Positions 8,166-16,589 of a stretch of 64,000 bases of DNA are shown here, in pieces. The notes beneath the pieces were generated by a model that saw only the letters and a list, made by a program, of their open reading frames with translations, did no database searches and had not been told where the DNA came from. The position numbers and the translations under genes were made by a program. This DNA is from Asticcacaulis sp. EMRT-3 (GTDB taxonomy: Bacteria > Pseudomonadota > Alphaproteobacteria > Caulobacterales > Caulobacteraceae). Position 1 is the first letter of the stretch, and the number at the start of each line of letters is the position of its first letter. Location of the stretch: NCBI RefSeq assembly GCF_030027245.1, contig NZ_JASERT010000001.1:2162501-2226500 (forward strand), read 5' to 3'.

Positions 8166-10061
8166 TTATTTCTCCAGCCGCGCCATGCCCCAGGTGACGA
8201 CGACCGGGATTTCGTCCTGCGCCGTGTCATTAACGGCTTGCAGCTCAATAATATGATGACCGGCTATGTCGGCGTCGATGTCACGCGGCGCATCGCCGAA
8301 CCTCATCGGCGGGGTCTGGCGCACCAGTTTACCATCGGCCCAGACCGAAAAGATGACGGCGCGGTCGCGGTTGCGCGTTGAATCGTCAACCCCCACCGTG
8401 GCGCGGAAATGGGCGTAACCGCCGATGTTCTTGACCTGCAACAGCGAATTGCCAAGAACGCCGATACCACTTTCATAGGGCGTGCCGTCGATTTGCAGGG
8501 TCTGGCCATAGGGCGTCATGTCAGCCTGCGCCCCACCCCAGCCGGCATACATGGGCCGCGAGCCGCCCGAGCGCGTACCGGCCCACGGGTCGATATTGCG
8601 GTGGATGAAGGGGTCGGCTTCAGGATGGCGCACCCCGTCATCGGCGACATTGACCGACCCCGGCATTTCCGACAGATACATGCCATCCGCCAGTTGGCGC
8701 GGGCCCTGCACCGAAAAGACGCGCGTTTCATGCGGAGCCAGCGTGATCGTGGTGTCGCCGGTGAAACGGGTTTGTGCCTTCGACCACAGATCGGTCAGGC
8801 TGATGGGCGCATCAGAGCGCAGCTTCAGATGGCTGGCCATCAGCGTTACCTTTTGCGGCGAGGCGGTGCGGTTGAACAGGGCCGTCACCTTATGGCCATC
8901 GGCCATCGTCTTGACCAGAATCTGCGCATCTTCGGAATCATAGGCGATGGTGGCCTGATTGCCCGCCCTGTCCTGATCGACGGCCACCAGATCGGCATTG
9001 CCCCAGATGTCGAGCAGGGATTTGGGCGCCTTGCGCAGATCGTAGCTGATCAGAAGCGGCGCATCCAGCATCGCCCACAGTGAGAAATGCGTGCGCGCTT
9101 CGGTCAGGTGATTGGCGTCAAAATCGCCCTCGCCGATATAGAGGATGTCGGGGTCGTTCCAGTGACCGGGCCCGGCATAGAGGGCGCGGCCCACCGCGCT
9201 GTCATAATTGTGCAACATGCTCGACCAGCCCGGCGTAATGTCGCTGGAGGTGCGCCAGCTTGAGCCGACATCCTTGCCCCAGCGGCGCACATCGGCCATG
9301 CCCCAGTCGCAGATCGAAAACACGTAGTTGTTGTCCGGTTTGGCGGCTTTCAGGGCGGCGGCTACCTCGGCATAGCGCGCCTCGACCTTGGCGTCGTCGG
9401 TGCGATTGAGCGAAGAGCGGTCGATTTCGGGTGTCAGGCCGATATAGTTGTTGTCGATGACGCGCTTCGAGCCCGGCGCATAGTCGGCCAGACCGCAGGC
9501 GTCGATCTTGATGTAATCAAAGCCCCAGTCCTTGAAATAGAGACCGATGTCCTGTTTCACGTGGCCATCCAGCCCGACCTGACGTTCCTGCGGCGTGCCT
9601 TCGGGCAGGTTGGGCGAATCGAGATTATAGGCCTGCGAACAGGCATTGCGGCCAATATCGGTATAGATGCCCGCCTTCAGCCCCATAGCGTGCAGCCGGT
9701 CGGTGAACGGGCGAAAACTGCTGGCACCGTCCGCTGTGGCCGCCGAAGGAAAGATGCGCGTGCGGATGATCATGCGGCCGTCGGGCTGACGGCGCTTCAG
9801 CCACCAGCCGTCATCGAGATTGACGTAAACATAGCCAAGCTTTGCCAGACCGTCATCGACCAGGGCCTGCGCCGCCCCCATCACCTTGTCTTCATCGACC
9901 TCGGTGCGAAAGGCATTCCAGCTATTCCAGCCCATGGGCGGGGTTTGCGCCGCGCCGTCATCATGGCCCAGCCAGACGCCTTTCGGTGTGGTTTCGGCGT
10001 GAGCAGGCAGGGACAAAAGCGCGATCAGGGCGGTCGTGGCCAGCAGGCTTATCGGTTTCAA
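8166..10061 (-). CDS. alpha-galactosidase, GH27, with C-terminal NPCBM-like domain
   Basis: Secreted glycosidase of 631 residues. Signal peptide about 1–22 (ending AHA). A GH27 barrel spans about 35–390, with PPMGWNSWNAF, YVNLDDGWW, the nucleophile Asp in FDYIKIDACG and the PGHWNDPDIL acid/base region. A beta-sandwich follows, then a C-terminal NPCBM-type carbohydrate-binding module (about 480–625) marked by YESGIGVLGNSLLQVKNI. GH27 enzymes cleave terminal alpha-galactose or alpha-GalNAc; which one is not decided by the sequence. It sits 14 bp downstream of the Spherulin-4-like gene in one operon. Confidence 0.92.
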   Translation of the reverse strand: MKPISLLATTALIALLSLPAHAETTPKGVWLGHDDGAAQTPPMGWNSWNAFRTEVDEDKVMGAAQALVDDGLAKLGYVYVNLDDGWWLKRRQPDGRMIIRTRIFPSAATADGASSFRPFTDRLHAMGLKAGIYTDIGRNACSQAYNLDSPNLPEGTPQERQVGLDGHVKQDIGLYFKDWGFDYIKIDACGLADYAPGSKRVIDNNYIGLTPEIDRSSLNRTDDAKVEARYAEVAAALKAAKPDNNYVFSICDWGMADVRRWGKDVGSSWRTSSDITPGWSSMLHNYDSAVGRALYAGPGHWNDPDILYIGEGDFDANHLTEARTHFSLWAMLDAPLLISYDLRKAPKSLLDIWGNADLVAVDQDRAGNQATIAYDSEDAQILVKTMADGHKVTALFNRTASPQKVTLMASHLKLRSDAPISLTDLWSKAQTRFTGDTTITLAPHETRVFSVQGPRQLADGMYLSEMPGSVNVADDGVRHPEADPFIHRNIDPWAGTRSGGSRPMYAGWGGAQADMTPYGQTLQIDGTPYESGIGVLGNSLLQVKNIGGYAHFRATVGVDDSTRNRDRAVIFSVWADGKLVRQTPPMRFGDAPRDIDADIAGHHIIELQAVNDTAQDEIPVVVTWGMARLEK

Positions 10062-10075
10062 ATCTCTGTTTCCTC

Positions 10076-10930
10076 TTATTTACTGCCGCCGTCGAGCGCC
10101 TTGACCTCAGCCTGCCAGTAGGATGGCAGATCGCCATAGGTGTCATAGCCCGCCTGCCAGTCGCCGCTGACATCAATGACATAGAGATAGTCGGGCGCAT
10201 AGATATGGGCGGCCTTCAGGGCCGTGTCGAACAGGGCTTTGGTGGGGACATTATTGACGATATGCCAGACCCTGACGCCCTGAGCGTGGGCCAGATCGGT
10301 GGCCGTTTTGATTTTCGCATAATTATCGACATAGTGCGCGCCGTCGTCCTCGAACAAAACGATCATTTCGCCGCTTTTCACGGCCTTGACGGCGCAGGTG
10401 TCGGGCATACCGACATTGAAAATAATCTGACCGCCGGGACGGTATTTTGCCACCAGATCGCGCAGCCTTTGGTACTCCGCGCCATAAGCATTGCAATCAT
10501 ATTGGGCCGGTGCAGTTTCATCGAAAAAGATGCCGGTGAGGCTTGGCATGGTCTGGAAATAGGTCTTCACCTGCGCCTCGATGCGCTCCCAGGTCTGGCA
10601 CTTGCCTTCGATATTGCAGACATGGCTGAAATAGCCGGTCGGCACATAGCCATAGAGGCGGATGTCGTGTTTTTTCGCCCGCCGCAGCACGGGTTTATAG
10701 ACATCGAGGCCATCGACGGCGGGGCCGGTCTGGCCCGTCACCAGAATGCCGCTGTTCGGATTGATCAGGGCGATGGTGTGGTCGGGTATGCGCGCAAAAT
10801 TGTCGATTCTTTGCCCCCAATAGCTGACGACAGCCAGTTTTGGAGCCGGTTGCGGGGTGGTTTGCGGCTGGGCCGGGGCGGAAAACGGCGCAAACGCCAG
10901 CAGGGCGGCGAACAGGAGGATAGGCTTCAT
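10076..10930 (-). CDS. Spherulin-4-like (spherulation-specific family 4) protein
   Basis: 284-residue secreted protein with a signal peptide (about 1–20). The body matches the Spherulin4 family, a TIM-barrel group related to glycosidases: NPNSGILV near the N-terminus, LYGYVPTGYFSH, and GIFFDETAPAQYDC with acidic residues where catalytic carboxylates would be. Related families hydrolyse galactosaminogalactan-type or other galactosamine polymers, so a role in degrading a GalN/Gal-containing glycan fits the neighbours. Its start overlaps the halogenase stop by 4 bp (ATGA). Confidence 0.82.
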   Translation of the reverse strand: MKPILLFAALLAFAPFSAPAQPQTTPQPAPKLAVVSYWGQRIDNFARIPDHTIALINPNSGILVTGQTGPAVDGLDVYKPVLRRAKKHDIRLYGYVPTGYFSHVCNIEGKCQTWERIEAQVKTYFQTMPSLTGIFFDETAPAQYDCNAYGAEYQRLRDLVAKYRPGGQIIFNVGMPDTCAVKAVKSGEMIVLFEDDGAHYVDNYAKIKTATDLAHAQGVRVWHIVNNVPTKALFDTALKAAHIYAPDYLYVIDVSGDWQAGYDTYGDLPSYWQAEVKALDGGSK

Positions 10931-12444
10931 GACCGGCGGGCCTTCTTTTGCTGATCTATATAGGCGGAATGGCTAGGCAGGCCTTGCGCGCGCTGCATGA
11001 TCATGCGGCGCAACTGCGTCATGCGCTTGAGAAACTCGTCGCGCGGCAGGGCATCGGCCAGCGGATGATAAGATTTCGGTTGTATCCCCTGCCCCATCAG
11101 CACCGAAAACCAGCTCGTCTCCTTGAACAGGTCGAACGGATATTCGAGCAAAAGCCCATCGCTTGCGAACGCATCCAGCCGCACCTTCAGACTGTCGGGG
11201 ATAGCCATATTACGGCACATCTCCCAGAAGGGCGTATCATCGCGTCCAGTGAGCTTATAGTGGGCGATCAGGAAGTCGCGGATGCGCGCATATTCGGCAA
11301 TCGCCTCATCATTGAACTTGTCGCGGACATGCGGGTTGATGGTTGTGCGCGGAAACACCGTCATCAGCCGCGCCAGCGTGCTTTGCACCATATGGATCGA
11401 GGTCGATTCCAAAGGTTCCATAAACCCTGAAGCCAGTCCCAGCGCAATGACGTTCTTCTCCCAGATACGGGCGCGATGGCCCGTGGTGAATTTGAGCAGG
11501 CGCGGTTGGGCCAACGCCTTGCCGTCCAGCCGCGCCATCAGCTTTTCGCTGGCCTCGTCCTCGCCCAGAAACGCATCGCAAAACACATAGCCATTGCCGA
11601 TGCGGCTTTGCAGCGGAATGCGCCATTGCCATCCGGCTTCGCGGGCCGTAGCGCGCGTGTAAGGAATCGGCGGGCCGGACGGTTCGCAGCCGACGGTGAC
11701 GGCCCGGTTGCACGGCAACCACTCCGCCCAGTCGCGGTATTCGACGCCCAGCGCCTTGCCGATCAGCACGGCGGCAAAGCCCGAACAGTCGATAAACAGA
11801 TCGCCGCCAATTGTGCGGCCATCCTCAAGCGCCAGAGCAGCGACATCGCCAGAAGCGGGATCGAGCTGCACGTCCCTCACCCGGCCTTCGATGCGCGTGA
11901 CGCCGCGCGCCTCGGCATAGCGGCGCAAAAAACCGGCATAGAGGCCCGCGTCGAAATGGAAGGCCTTGTTCAGCTTGATATGCGGCAGGTCGGTGGCGGT
12001 GGGGCCGCAGCGCCCGGCGCGCAGGGCCAGCGTCTCCATATTGAACTGACCGTAATCCTTAGCACCCTCGTGCTGCGCCAGCCGCAGCCAGTAATGATGA
12101 AAGCCGATCCCCTCCATATTGATGCCATAGGCACCAAACGGATGGAGATAGCTGTGGCCGATCTGGTGCCAGTCGGCAAATTCGATGCCGAGCTTGAAGG
12201 TGGCGTCGGTTTCTCGGATCAGATCGGATTCGTCGATACCAAGTATGTGGTTGAACAGATTGATCATCGGGATCGTGGCTTCGCCAACGCCGACCGTGCC
12301 GATAGCGTCCGATTCGACGAGGGTGACGCTGAGATTGTCACGGCCAAAGACCTTGGCCAGACAGGCCGCCGCCATCCAGCCCGCCGTGCCGCCACCTAAG
12401 ATGACGACGTTTTGAGGTTCGGCAGGCGGTTCGCTCATGATCAT
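10927..12444 (-). CDS. tryptophan halogenase family FAD-dependent protein
   Basis: 505 residues. The FAD-binding motif ILGGGTAGWMAAACL (about 15–30) is followed by the conserved lysine region FKLGIEFADW and by GWQWRIPLQSR, which carries the WxWxIP signature of flavin-dependent halogenases. LGLASGFMEPLESTSIH is also typical. Family members chlorinate or brominate aromatic substrates, but Caulobacterales have many paralogues beside TonB receptors with unproven substrates. It is first in the run halogenase–Spherulin4–GH27–cupin. No flavin reductase is visible nearby. Confidence 0.9.
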   Translation of the reverse strand: MIMSEPPAEPQNVVILGGGTAGWMAAACLAKVFGRDNLSVTLVESDAIGTVGVGEATIPMINLFNHILGIDESDLIRETDATFKLGIEFADWHQIGHSYLHPFGAYGINMEGIGFHHYWLRLAQHEGAKDYGQFNMETLALRAGRCGPTATDLPHIKLNKAFHFDAGLYAGFLRRYAEARGVTRIEGRVRDVQLDPASGDVAALALEDGRTIGGDLFIDCSGFAAVLIGKALGVEYRDWAEWLPCNRAVTVGCEPSGPPIPYTRATAREAGWQWRIPLQSRIGNGYVFCDAFLGEDEASEKLMARLDGKALAQPRLLKFTTGHRARIWEKNVIALGLASGFMEPLESTSIHMVQSTLARLMTVFPRTTINPHVRDKFNDEAIAEYARIRDFLIAHYKLTGRDDTPFWEMCRNMAIPDSLKVRLDAFASDGLLLEYPFDLFKETSWFSVLMGQGIQPKSYHPLADALPRDEFLKRMTQLRRMIMQRAQGLPSHSAYIDQQKKARRS

Positions 12445-12510
12445 TTACCGATTATATCGTGAAAAAGCAGGCGCGCAGCCTGTTCATGCGAATGGCCGCG
12501 CGCCGGAAGT

Positions 12511-12620
12511 TTACACCCGCCTTGGGGAAGAGTCAGGGAACAGGCGGTGTAGGCGACCCGTCCGAGACGGGAATCTGGTCAATCTGCACAGAGCAAACCT
12601 CTGTTCGGGTGCAGCCTGAC
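12511..12620. other. structured intergenic segment, three stems (candidate RNA)
   Basis: Three consecutive complementary pairs: ACACCCGCCT with AGGCGGTGT (12512–12550), CCCGTC with GACGGG (about 12557–12571), and CTGCACAGAG with CTCTG..GTGCAG (about 12583–12614). GTCAGG (12532) can also pair with CCTGAC (12614). On the minus strand it would lie in the 5' leader of the halogenase operon. It lacks the conserved core of a cobalamin riboswitch and I do not recognise the fold. Confidence 0.3.
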
Positions 12621-12652
12621 AAAACAACAGGGCATACCGTGATGCGCTTTCC

Positions 12653-12811
12653 TTCCCCTCTCCCCTCCGGGAGGGGAGAGGGCGGGAGCTTTAAGCGTAG
12701 CGAAAGCGACCGGGTGAGGGGCAATTTTGGTGTACCCGCCAAGCCCCTCATCCGGCCCTCGTTTCACTCAGGCCACCTTCTCCCCATTCAATGGGGAGAA
12801 GGGAAGGTCAG
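12653..12811. repeat. composite palindromic intergenic repeat, copy 1
   Basis: Two palindromic modules: one around CCCTCTCCCCTCCGGGAGGG ending in GGGTGAGGGG, and one around TTCTCCCCATTCAATGGGGAGAA. They are joined by a spacer containing CTCATCCGGCC and TTTCACTCAGGCCACC. The same modules with the same linker recur inverted at about 37016–37213, and the first module alone recurs at 30189–30258. The 484-bp gap upstream of the halogenase gene otherwise holds only the structured segment and the AGAGC-ended element. Confidence 0.75.
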
Positions 12812-12816
12812 GCTCT

Positions 12817-12930
12817 AGAGCGGTTTGCATTCTGATTGAACCTGTCAAAGGAATGCAACCCACTCTACATTTTACGTTTTTTCCGCATCTCGCATTCAAT
12901 TTGTAAGTCAAATTAAACGCTCGTTGCTCT
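12817..12930. repeat. AGAGC-ended palindromic element, long form
   Basis: Begins AGAGCGGTTTGCATTCTGAT and ends AACGCTCGTTGCTCT. A nearly identical copy in opposite orientation lies at 30368–30480, and a 50-bp short form at 59704–59753. The right end overlaps the TAG stop of the TonB receptor gene (12929–12931). It looks like a non-autonomous MITE/REP-type element. Confidence 0.75.
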
Positions 12931-15900
12931 AGTACTTGAAGCGGATGCTCACCGAAAGGCGGCGGTCGAAATCGAACGTACCGGCGGGCAGGAAGACCGG
13001 GGTGGCGTTCGGGCTGGCATTGGTAGGCCCCTCCACCTCCTGATAGATTTTCGGGCGGGTCTTCAGCAGGTTGCTGCCCTGAATATCCATTTCCATATGC
13101 GGCGTGATCGCATAGCGCAGCGAACCGTCGAGGAAGCCTTCCGCCCTGTTCCAGACCGGGAAGCCGATGCAGCAGTCATTGACCGAATTGACGTATTTCG
13201 AACGCCAGTTATAGGCCAGACGCGCGCCGATCGGGCCCTTGTCATACATCAGGATCAGGTTGTAGCTGTCGTCCGATAGCTGCTCCAGACGGCCTGCATT
13301 GATCATGCCGTCCTGCGCCGAACGGGCCACGGTATTGCCGCCCGCATCATCGAGATACAGGTTGGAATTCTTCACGCCCTCATTATGCAGGTGCGTGTAG
13401 TTCGCCTGGATGCCGAGGCCGTCGAACGGCTTGGGCAGGGCGGTGAAATAGCGCTGATAGGCAACTTCAAAGCCCTTGACGCTGGCGCCTTCGCCATTGA
13501 CCGGGCCGGTGATCACCGCATTGCGGGTGACGCCATTATTGGTCAGCGGCACGACGAAGGTGCTGTTCTGGATATAGTCGTAGAACGTCTTGGTGAAGAT
13601 GTCGAAGCTGAACGACCCCACCGCCGCGAAGTAGTGCTCCAGCGACAGATCGAACTGGTCGGCCTGAATCGCCTTGAGGCGCGGATTGCCGGTCGAGCCT
13701 GAATAGCCGTAAATATAGCTGACCGGCTGGCCGGAACCATTGAGCACGATGCTGGGATTACCCTGAGTGATCGCCGATTGCGGCACATAGCTGCGTTGCA
13801 GGGTGATGTAGTTCTTCAAAAGGCCCATATCGGGCATCGACATGCCGCGCGACGCCGCGAAGCGCACAATCCAGTCACCGGGGAAGGCGAAGGCCAGGTT
13901 CAGGCTGGGCAGGTTATAGGTATGCGAGGTCTTGACCGTCGAACTGGCATAGCCGCCGTTCGAGAAGGCCTGATCATCGGTCGAATTGACGGCCAGACAT
14001 TGCGGCGAGATGGCATATTGACCCGTTTGCAGGGAAGCAATCTCTTCGGGGCTAAGCGGTTTACAGTTCAGGTCGTCCGCCGTGAAGGGGGTGGCGAAAT
14101 TGGTGGCCCCCACGCTGGTCAGGTCGGTCTTGACCAGACGCATCCCGATATTGCCCGACAGGGTGATGCTGCTGCCGAACAGGGTGGCGTCAGGCCCGCC
14201 GAACTTCAGCATCACATAGGCCGAATCCTCCTTCTGGGTGACATTGAGGATTTCGCCCGGCTGGAAGCAGCTTCCGGCGATATTGGCCGCCCGCATACAG
14301 ATCGGATCCCAGGTGGAGGACGGCGTCTTGCCGCCCGCTGACTGCGCCGTCATGCCGAAGGTGGACTCCATCAGATTGATGTCCTTCAGATAGGACGGAT
14401 TGATGGTGACGAACTGATCCTGACCGATCAGACCCTTCAGCAGACCGCTGTCGCCGAAATTGGTCGTCTGCCAGTAGGTGCCGGGATAGCCGGCGAAACT
14501 GGCCGTGGCCGGCGCATCGAGGTGGAAGGAATCGGCCGGATTGGCCCCCCAGTTGCTCGAAATCGGCTGCCAGTCATAGGCCGACCACTGGTTGAGCTGG
14601 TCGCGCTCGGACGTGCGCACGCCTGCCCGCAATTCGTTGAGCCACGGGCCGTCGAAGGCATAGGCGCCGTCGATCTGGAAGGCGTTCATCGTCGCCTTGC
14701 TGTCTTCCAGATGATCCATGATCGATTCGTTGAAATAGTTGCGATAATCGGCCAGCGGATCGGTGCCGACCACATTATAGCCCGACGGTGCTTCAAAATT
14801 CAGCTTGGGCAGGTCGCCGGTCAGATCGACATTCAGATTGGCATAGGTGCCGTTGCGATAGGTGATGTCGTAATGGGTGTTAGTCGACAAAACGTGCTGA
14901 GCGTCGAAGGTCAGCTTCAGCTTGTCGGTCGGCATCCAGATGAAGTTGAGCGCCGTGTCCTCGACATTGCGCTTTTCGGTCGAATAGCGCGTGGCCAGAT
15001 TAACGGCGGGCGCGATGCGGCACGGCACATTGGCGTGGGTCGAATCGGAATCTAGGCAGGGCTGATAGATCGGTTCGTTAATGCCATACTGATCATAGGT
15101 GCCGTATTGATCGGTCGAGCCGGGCAGATAGGTGACCGGATTGGCGCTCCAGTCGATGCCGCCATAGCCCCAGTCGCCCGCCGAGGAGGTGATGACGCCC
15201 TTCTGGAACATGCCATTGCTGCCGAAAGTGAACGGCGTGCCGCCGCCCGCCTGATTAATGCCAAGGCCCGGCGCATCGGGCGGGGCGATAATGGAAGGAT
15301 CGGTCCAGACGGTCGATTGCGTGGTGATCGACGGATCGACATAGGCCCAGTAGCTGAGCAACTGGTCTTCGTTCCAGCTATTCTGATAGCTCGACTTGTT
15401 ATATTGCAAAGTCGCCTTGAAGTGATTGTCGGTGCTGGCCCATTGTCCGGCCAGCGACAGGCCGCGGCGCGTGCGGTCATAGACGGTGTTGTTATAGCTG
15501 ATGCCCGACGGGATGTAGTTCATCTGGTCGGTATAGGTGCCTGCTGCAAATGGCATCATGCGTGGCAGGATGGCGCCCTGGCTGGTCGTTTCGATCTTGG
15601 AATAGGCGATGTCGGCCAGGAAGCCGAAATCACCGAGATCGGTGCTCCAGCGATTGGAATAGAGCACCGAACCCGACGGCGTCCACGTCTTGCTCAGATC
15701 GCCGTAATCGCCCTCAATCGTGCCCGAAATCAGTTGTCCCTTCTGATCGAACGGCAGGCGCGTGCGCAGATTGACCGTACCAGCAATCCCGCCTTCCAGC
15801 ATATCGGCGGTCAGGTTCTTGTAGGTATCGACGCCCGACAGCATTTCCGGCGACACATCTTCCCAGCTCAGGCCCGAAGCATCGCCCGCGCTGAAGATGT

Positions 15901-16312
15901 CGCGGCCATTGAATTCCGATTTGACCTGTTGCAGGCCACGAATGATCACGCCGGTCGGCTCAGCCGGAAAGTGCATGACATCGCCGCCCGCCACCGAGCG
16001 GATCACCGTCACGCCCGGCACGCGCTGAAGCGCCTCGGCCACCGACTTGTCGGGGAAGGCGCCAATATCGGTGGCGGTGATCGAATCGACGATGGTATCG
16101 GCTTTTTTCTTGATGTCCTGCGCGCTTTGCAGCGCCTTGCGCGAACCGACGACGACGACCGTGGTGTCGTCCGTGGTGGCGGCCTTATCTGCGGTCGTAT
16201 CTGTCCCGGCCGTCTGCGCCAGCGCATGACCCGCCCCCCCAAGCACGCCACACAGCAGGGCTACCGTCAGGGCGGTGCGCGAAACACCGCAATTGTTCCT
16301 CTTGATTCTCAT
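12929..16312 (-). CDS. TonB-dependent receptor (large, Caulobacterales type)
   Basis: Outer-membrane active transporter of 1127 residues from the start at 16312; a longer frame to 16399 lacks support. Signal peptide ends ALAQ, followed by a short Thr/Asp-rich stretch with TTVVVVGSR (TonB box region). The plug domain has DIGAFPDKSVAEALQRVPGVTVIR and IIRGLQQVKSEFNGRDIF. The long beta-barrel closes with FDFDRRLSVSIRFKY, ending in the aromatic residue expected for BAM insertion. It lies upstream of the halogenase/GH27 operon on the same strand, so it probably imports oligosaccharides from the same glycan. An AGAGC element provides the end of the gene. Confidence 0.92.
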   Translation of the reverse strand: MRIKRNNCGVSRTALTVALLCGVLGGAGHALAQTAGTDTTADKAATTDDTTVVVVGSRKALQSAQDIKKKADTIVDSITATDIGAFPDKSVAEALQRVPGVTVIRSVAGGDVMHFPAEPTGVIIRGLQQVKSEFNGRDIFSAGDASGLSWEDVSPEMLSGVDTYKNLTADMLEGGIAGTVNLRTRLPFDQKGQLISGTIEGDYGDLSKTWTPSGSVLYSNRWSTDLGDFGFLADIAYSKIETTSQGAILPRMMPFAAGTYTDQMNYIPSGISYNNTVYDRTRRGLSLAGQWASTDNHFKATLQYNKSSYQNSWNEDQLLSYWAYVDPSITTQSTVWTDPSIIAPPDAPGLGINQAGGGTPFTFGSNGMFQKGVITSSAGDWGYGGIDWSANPVTYLPGSTDQYGTYDQYGINEPIYQPCLDSDSTHANVPCRIAPAVNLATRYSTEKRNVEDTALNFIWMPTDKLKLTFDAQHVLSTNTHYDITYRNGTYANLNVDLTGDLPKLNFEAPSGYNVVGTDPLADYRNYFNESIMDHLEDSKATMNAFQIDGAYAFDGPWLNELRAGVRTSERDQLNQWSAYDWQPISSNWGANPADSFHLDAPATASFAGYPGTYWQTTNFGDSGLLKGLIGQDQFVTINPSYLKDINLMESTFGMTAQSAGGKTPSSTWDPICMRAANIAGSCFQPGEILNVTQKEDSAYVMLKFGGPDATLFGSSITLSGNIGMRLVKTDLTSVGATNFATPFTADDLNCKPLSPEEIASLQTGQYAISPQCLAVNSTDDQAFSNGGYASSTVKTSHTYNLPSLNLAFAFPGDWIVRFAASRGMSMPDMGLLKNYITLQRSYVPQSAITQGNPSIVLNGSGQPVSYIYGYSGSTGNPRLKAIQADQFDLSLEHYFAAVGSFSFDIFTKTFYDYIQNSTFVVPLTNNGVTRNAVITGPVNGEGASVKGFEVAYQRYFTALPKPFDGLGIQANYTHLHNEGVKNSNLYLDDAGGNTVARSAQDGMINAGRLEQLSDDSYNLILMYDKGPIGARLAYNWRSKYVNSVNDCCIGFPVWNRAEGFLDGSLRYAITPHMEMDIQGSNLLKTRPKIYQEVEGPTNASPNATPVFLPAGTFDFDRRLSVSIRFKY

Positions 16313-16361
16313 CGTCCTAACACCCTCTGATATTGTTTTATGTCGCCCCCAATTGAATTGG

Positions 16362-16390
16362 GCTACATTCAATATGCTACATTTACTACA
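16362..16390. promoter_or_regulatory. cluster of TGTAGC-like half-sites upstream of TonB receptor
   Basis: On the minus strand TGTAGT, ATGTAGC and ATGTAGCCC follow each other within 29 bp, about 50 bp upstream of the receptor start at 16312. The half-sites resemble the TGTAGC-N3-ATTACA operator near rpiR at 31368–31382, so this receptor may belong to the same regulon. Confidence 0.45.
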
Positions 16391-16501
16391 GGGCGTCAAA
16401 CCCTGTTATGCGGGTGTGAAATAAATATGACAATTAACGAAAGCTGTTGCAATTCGGCAATAGTCAGATTGATGAGGTGCGATAAGATATTGAAATTGCA
16501 T

Positions 16502-16537
16502 AAAAAAACGGAACACGACAGTTAAGTCGTGTTCCGT
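16502..16537 (-). terminator. intrinsic terminator of the second TonB receptor gene
   Basis: Read on the minus strand: ACGGAACACGAC, a 6-nt loop, GTCGTGTTCCGT (perfect 12-bp stem), then seven T. It lies about 50 bp downstream of the receptor gene ending at 16590, separating it from the next receptor gene. Confidence 0.92.
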
Positions 16538-16589
16538 CAGGTCTATGAAAACGGCGGCAATTCCGTTTTCATTCGTAAAGGTGCCGGTT

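Noticed and set aside
12500..12620. Cobalamin riboswitch before the halogenase/TonB region
   Set aside because: Some GGGAA and GGTG elements occur, but the conserved GCTGCCCCCGCAAC core and the B12 box are absent.
12437..12818. Small ORFs in the 484-bp gap upstream of the halogenase gene
   Set aside because: They overlap palindromic repeats and structured sequence, have no Shine-Dalgarno and no homology I can recognise.
15107..16330. Long plus-strand ORFs antisense to TonB receptors and other large genes
   Set aside because: High-GC shadow frames without starts, signal peptides or family motifs, opposite well-supported genes.
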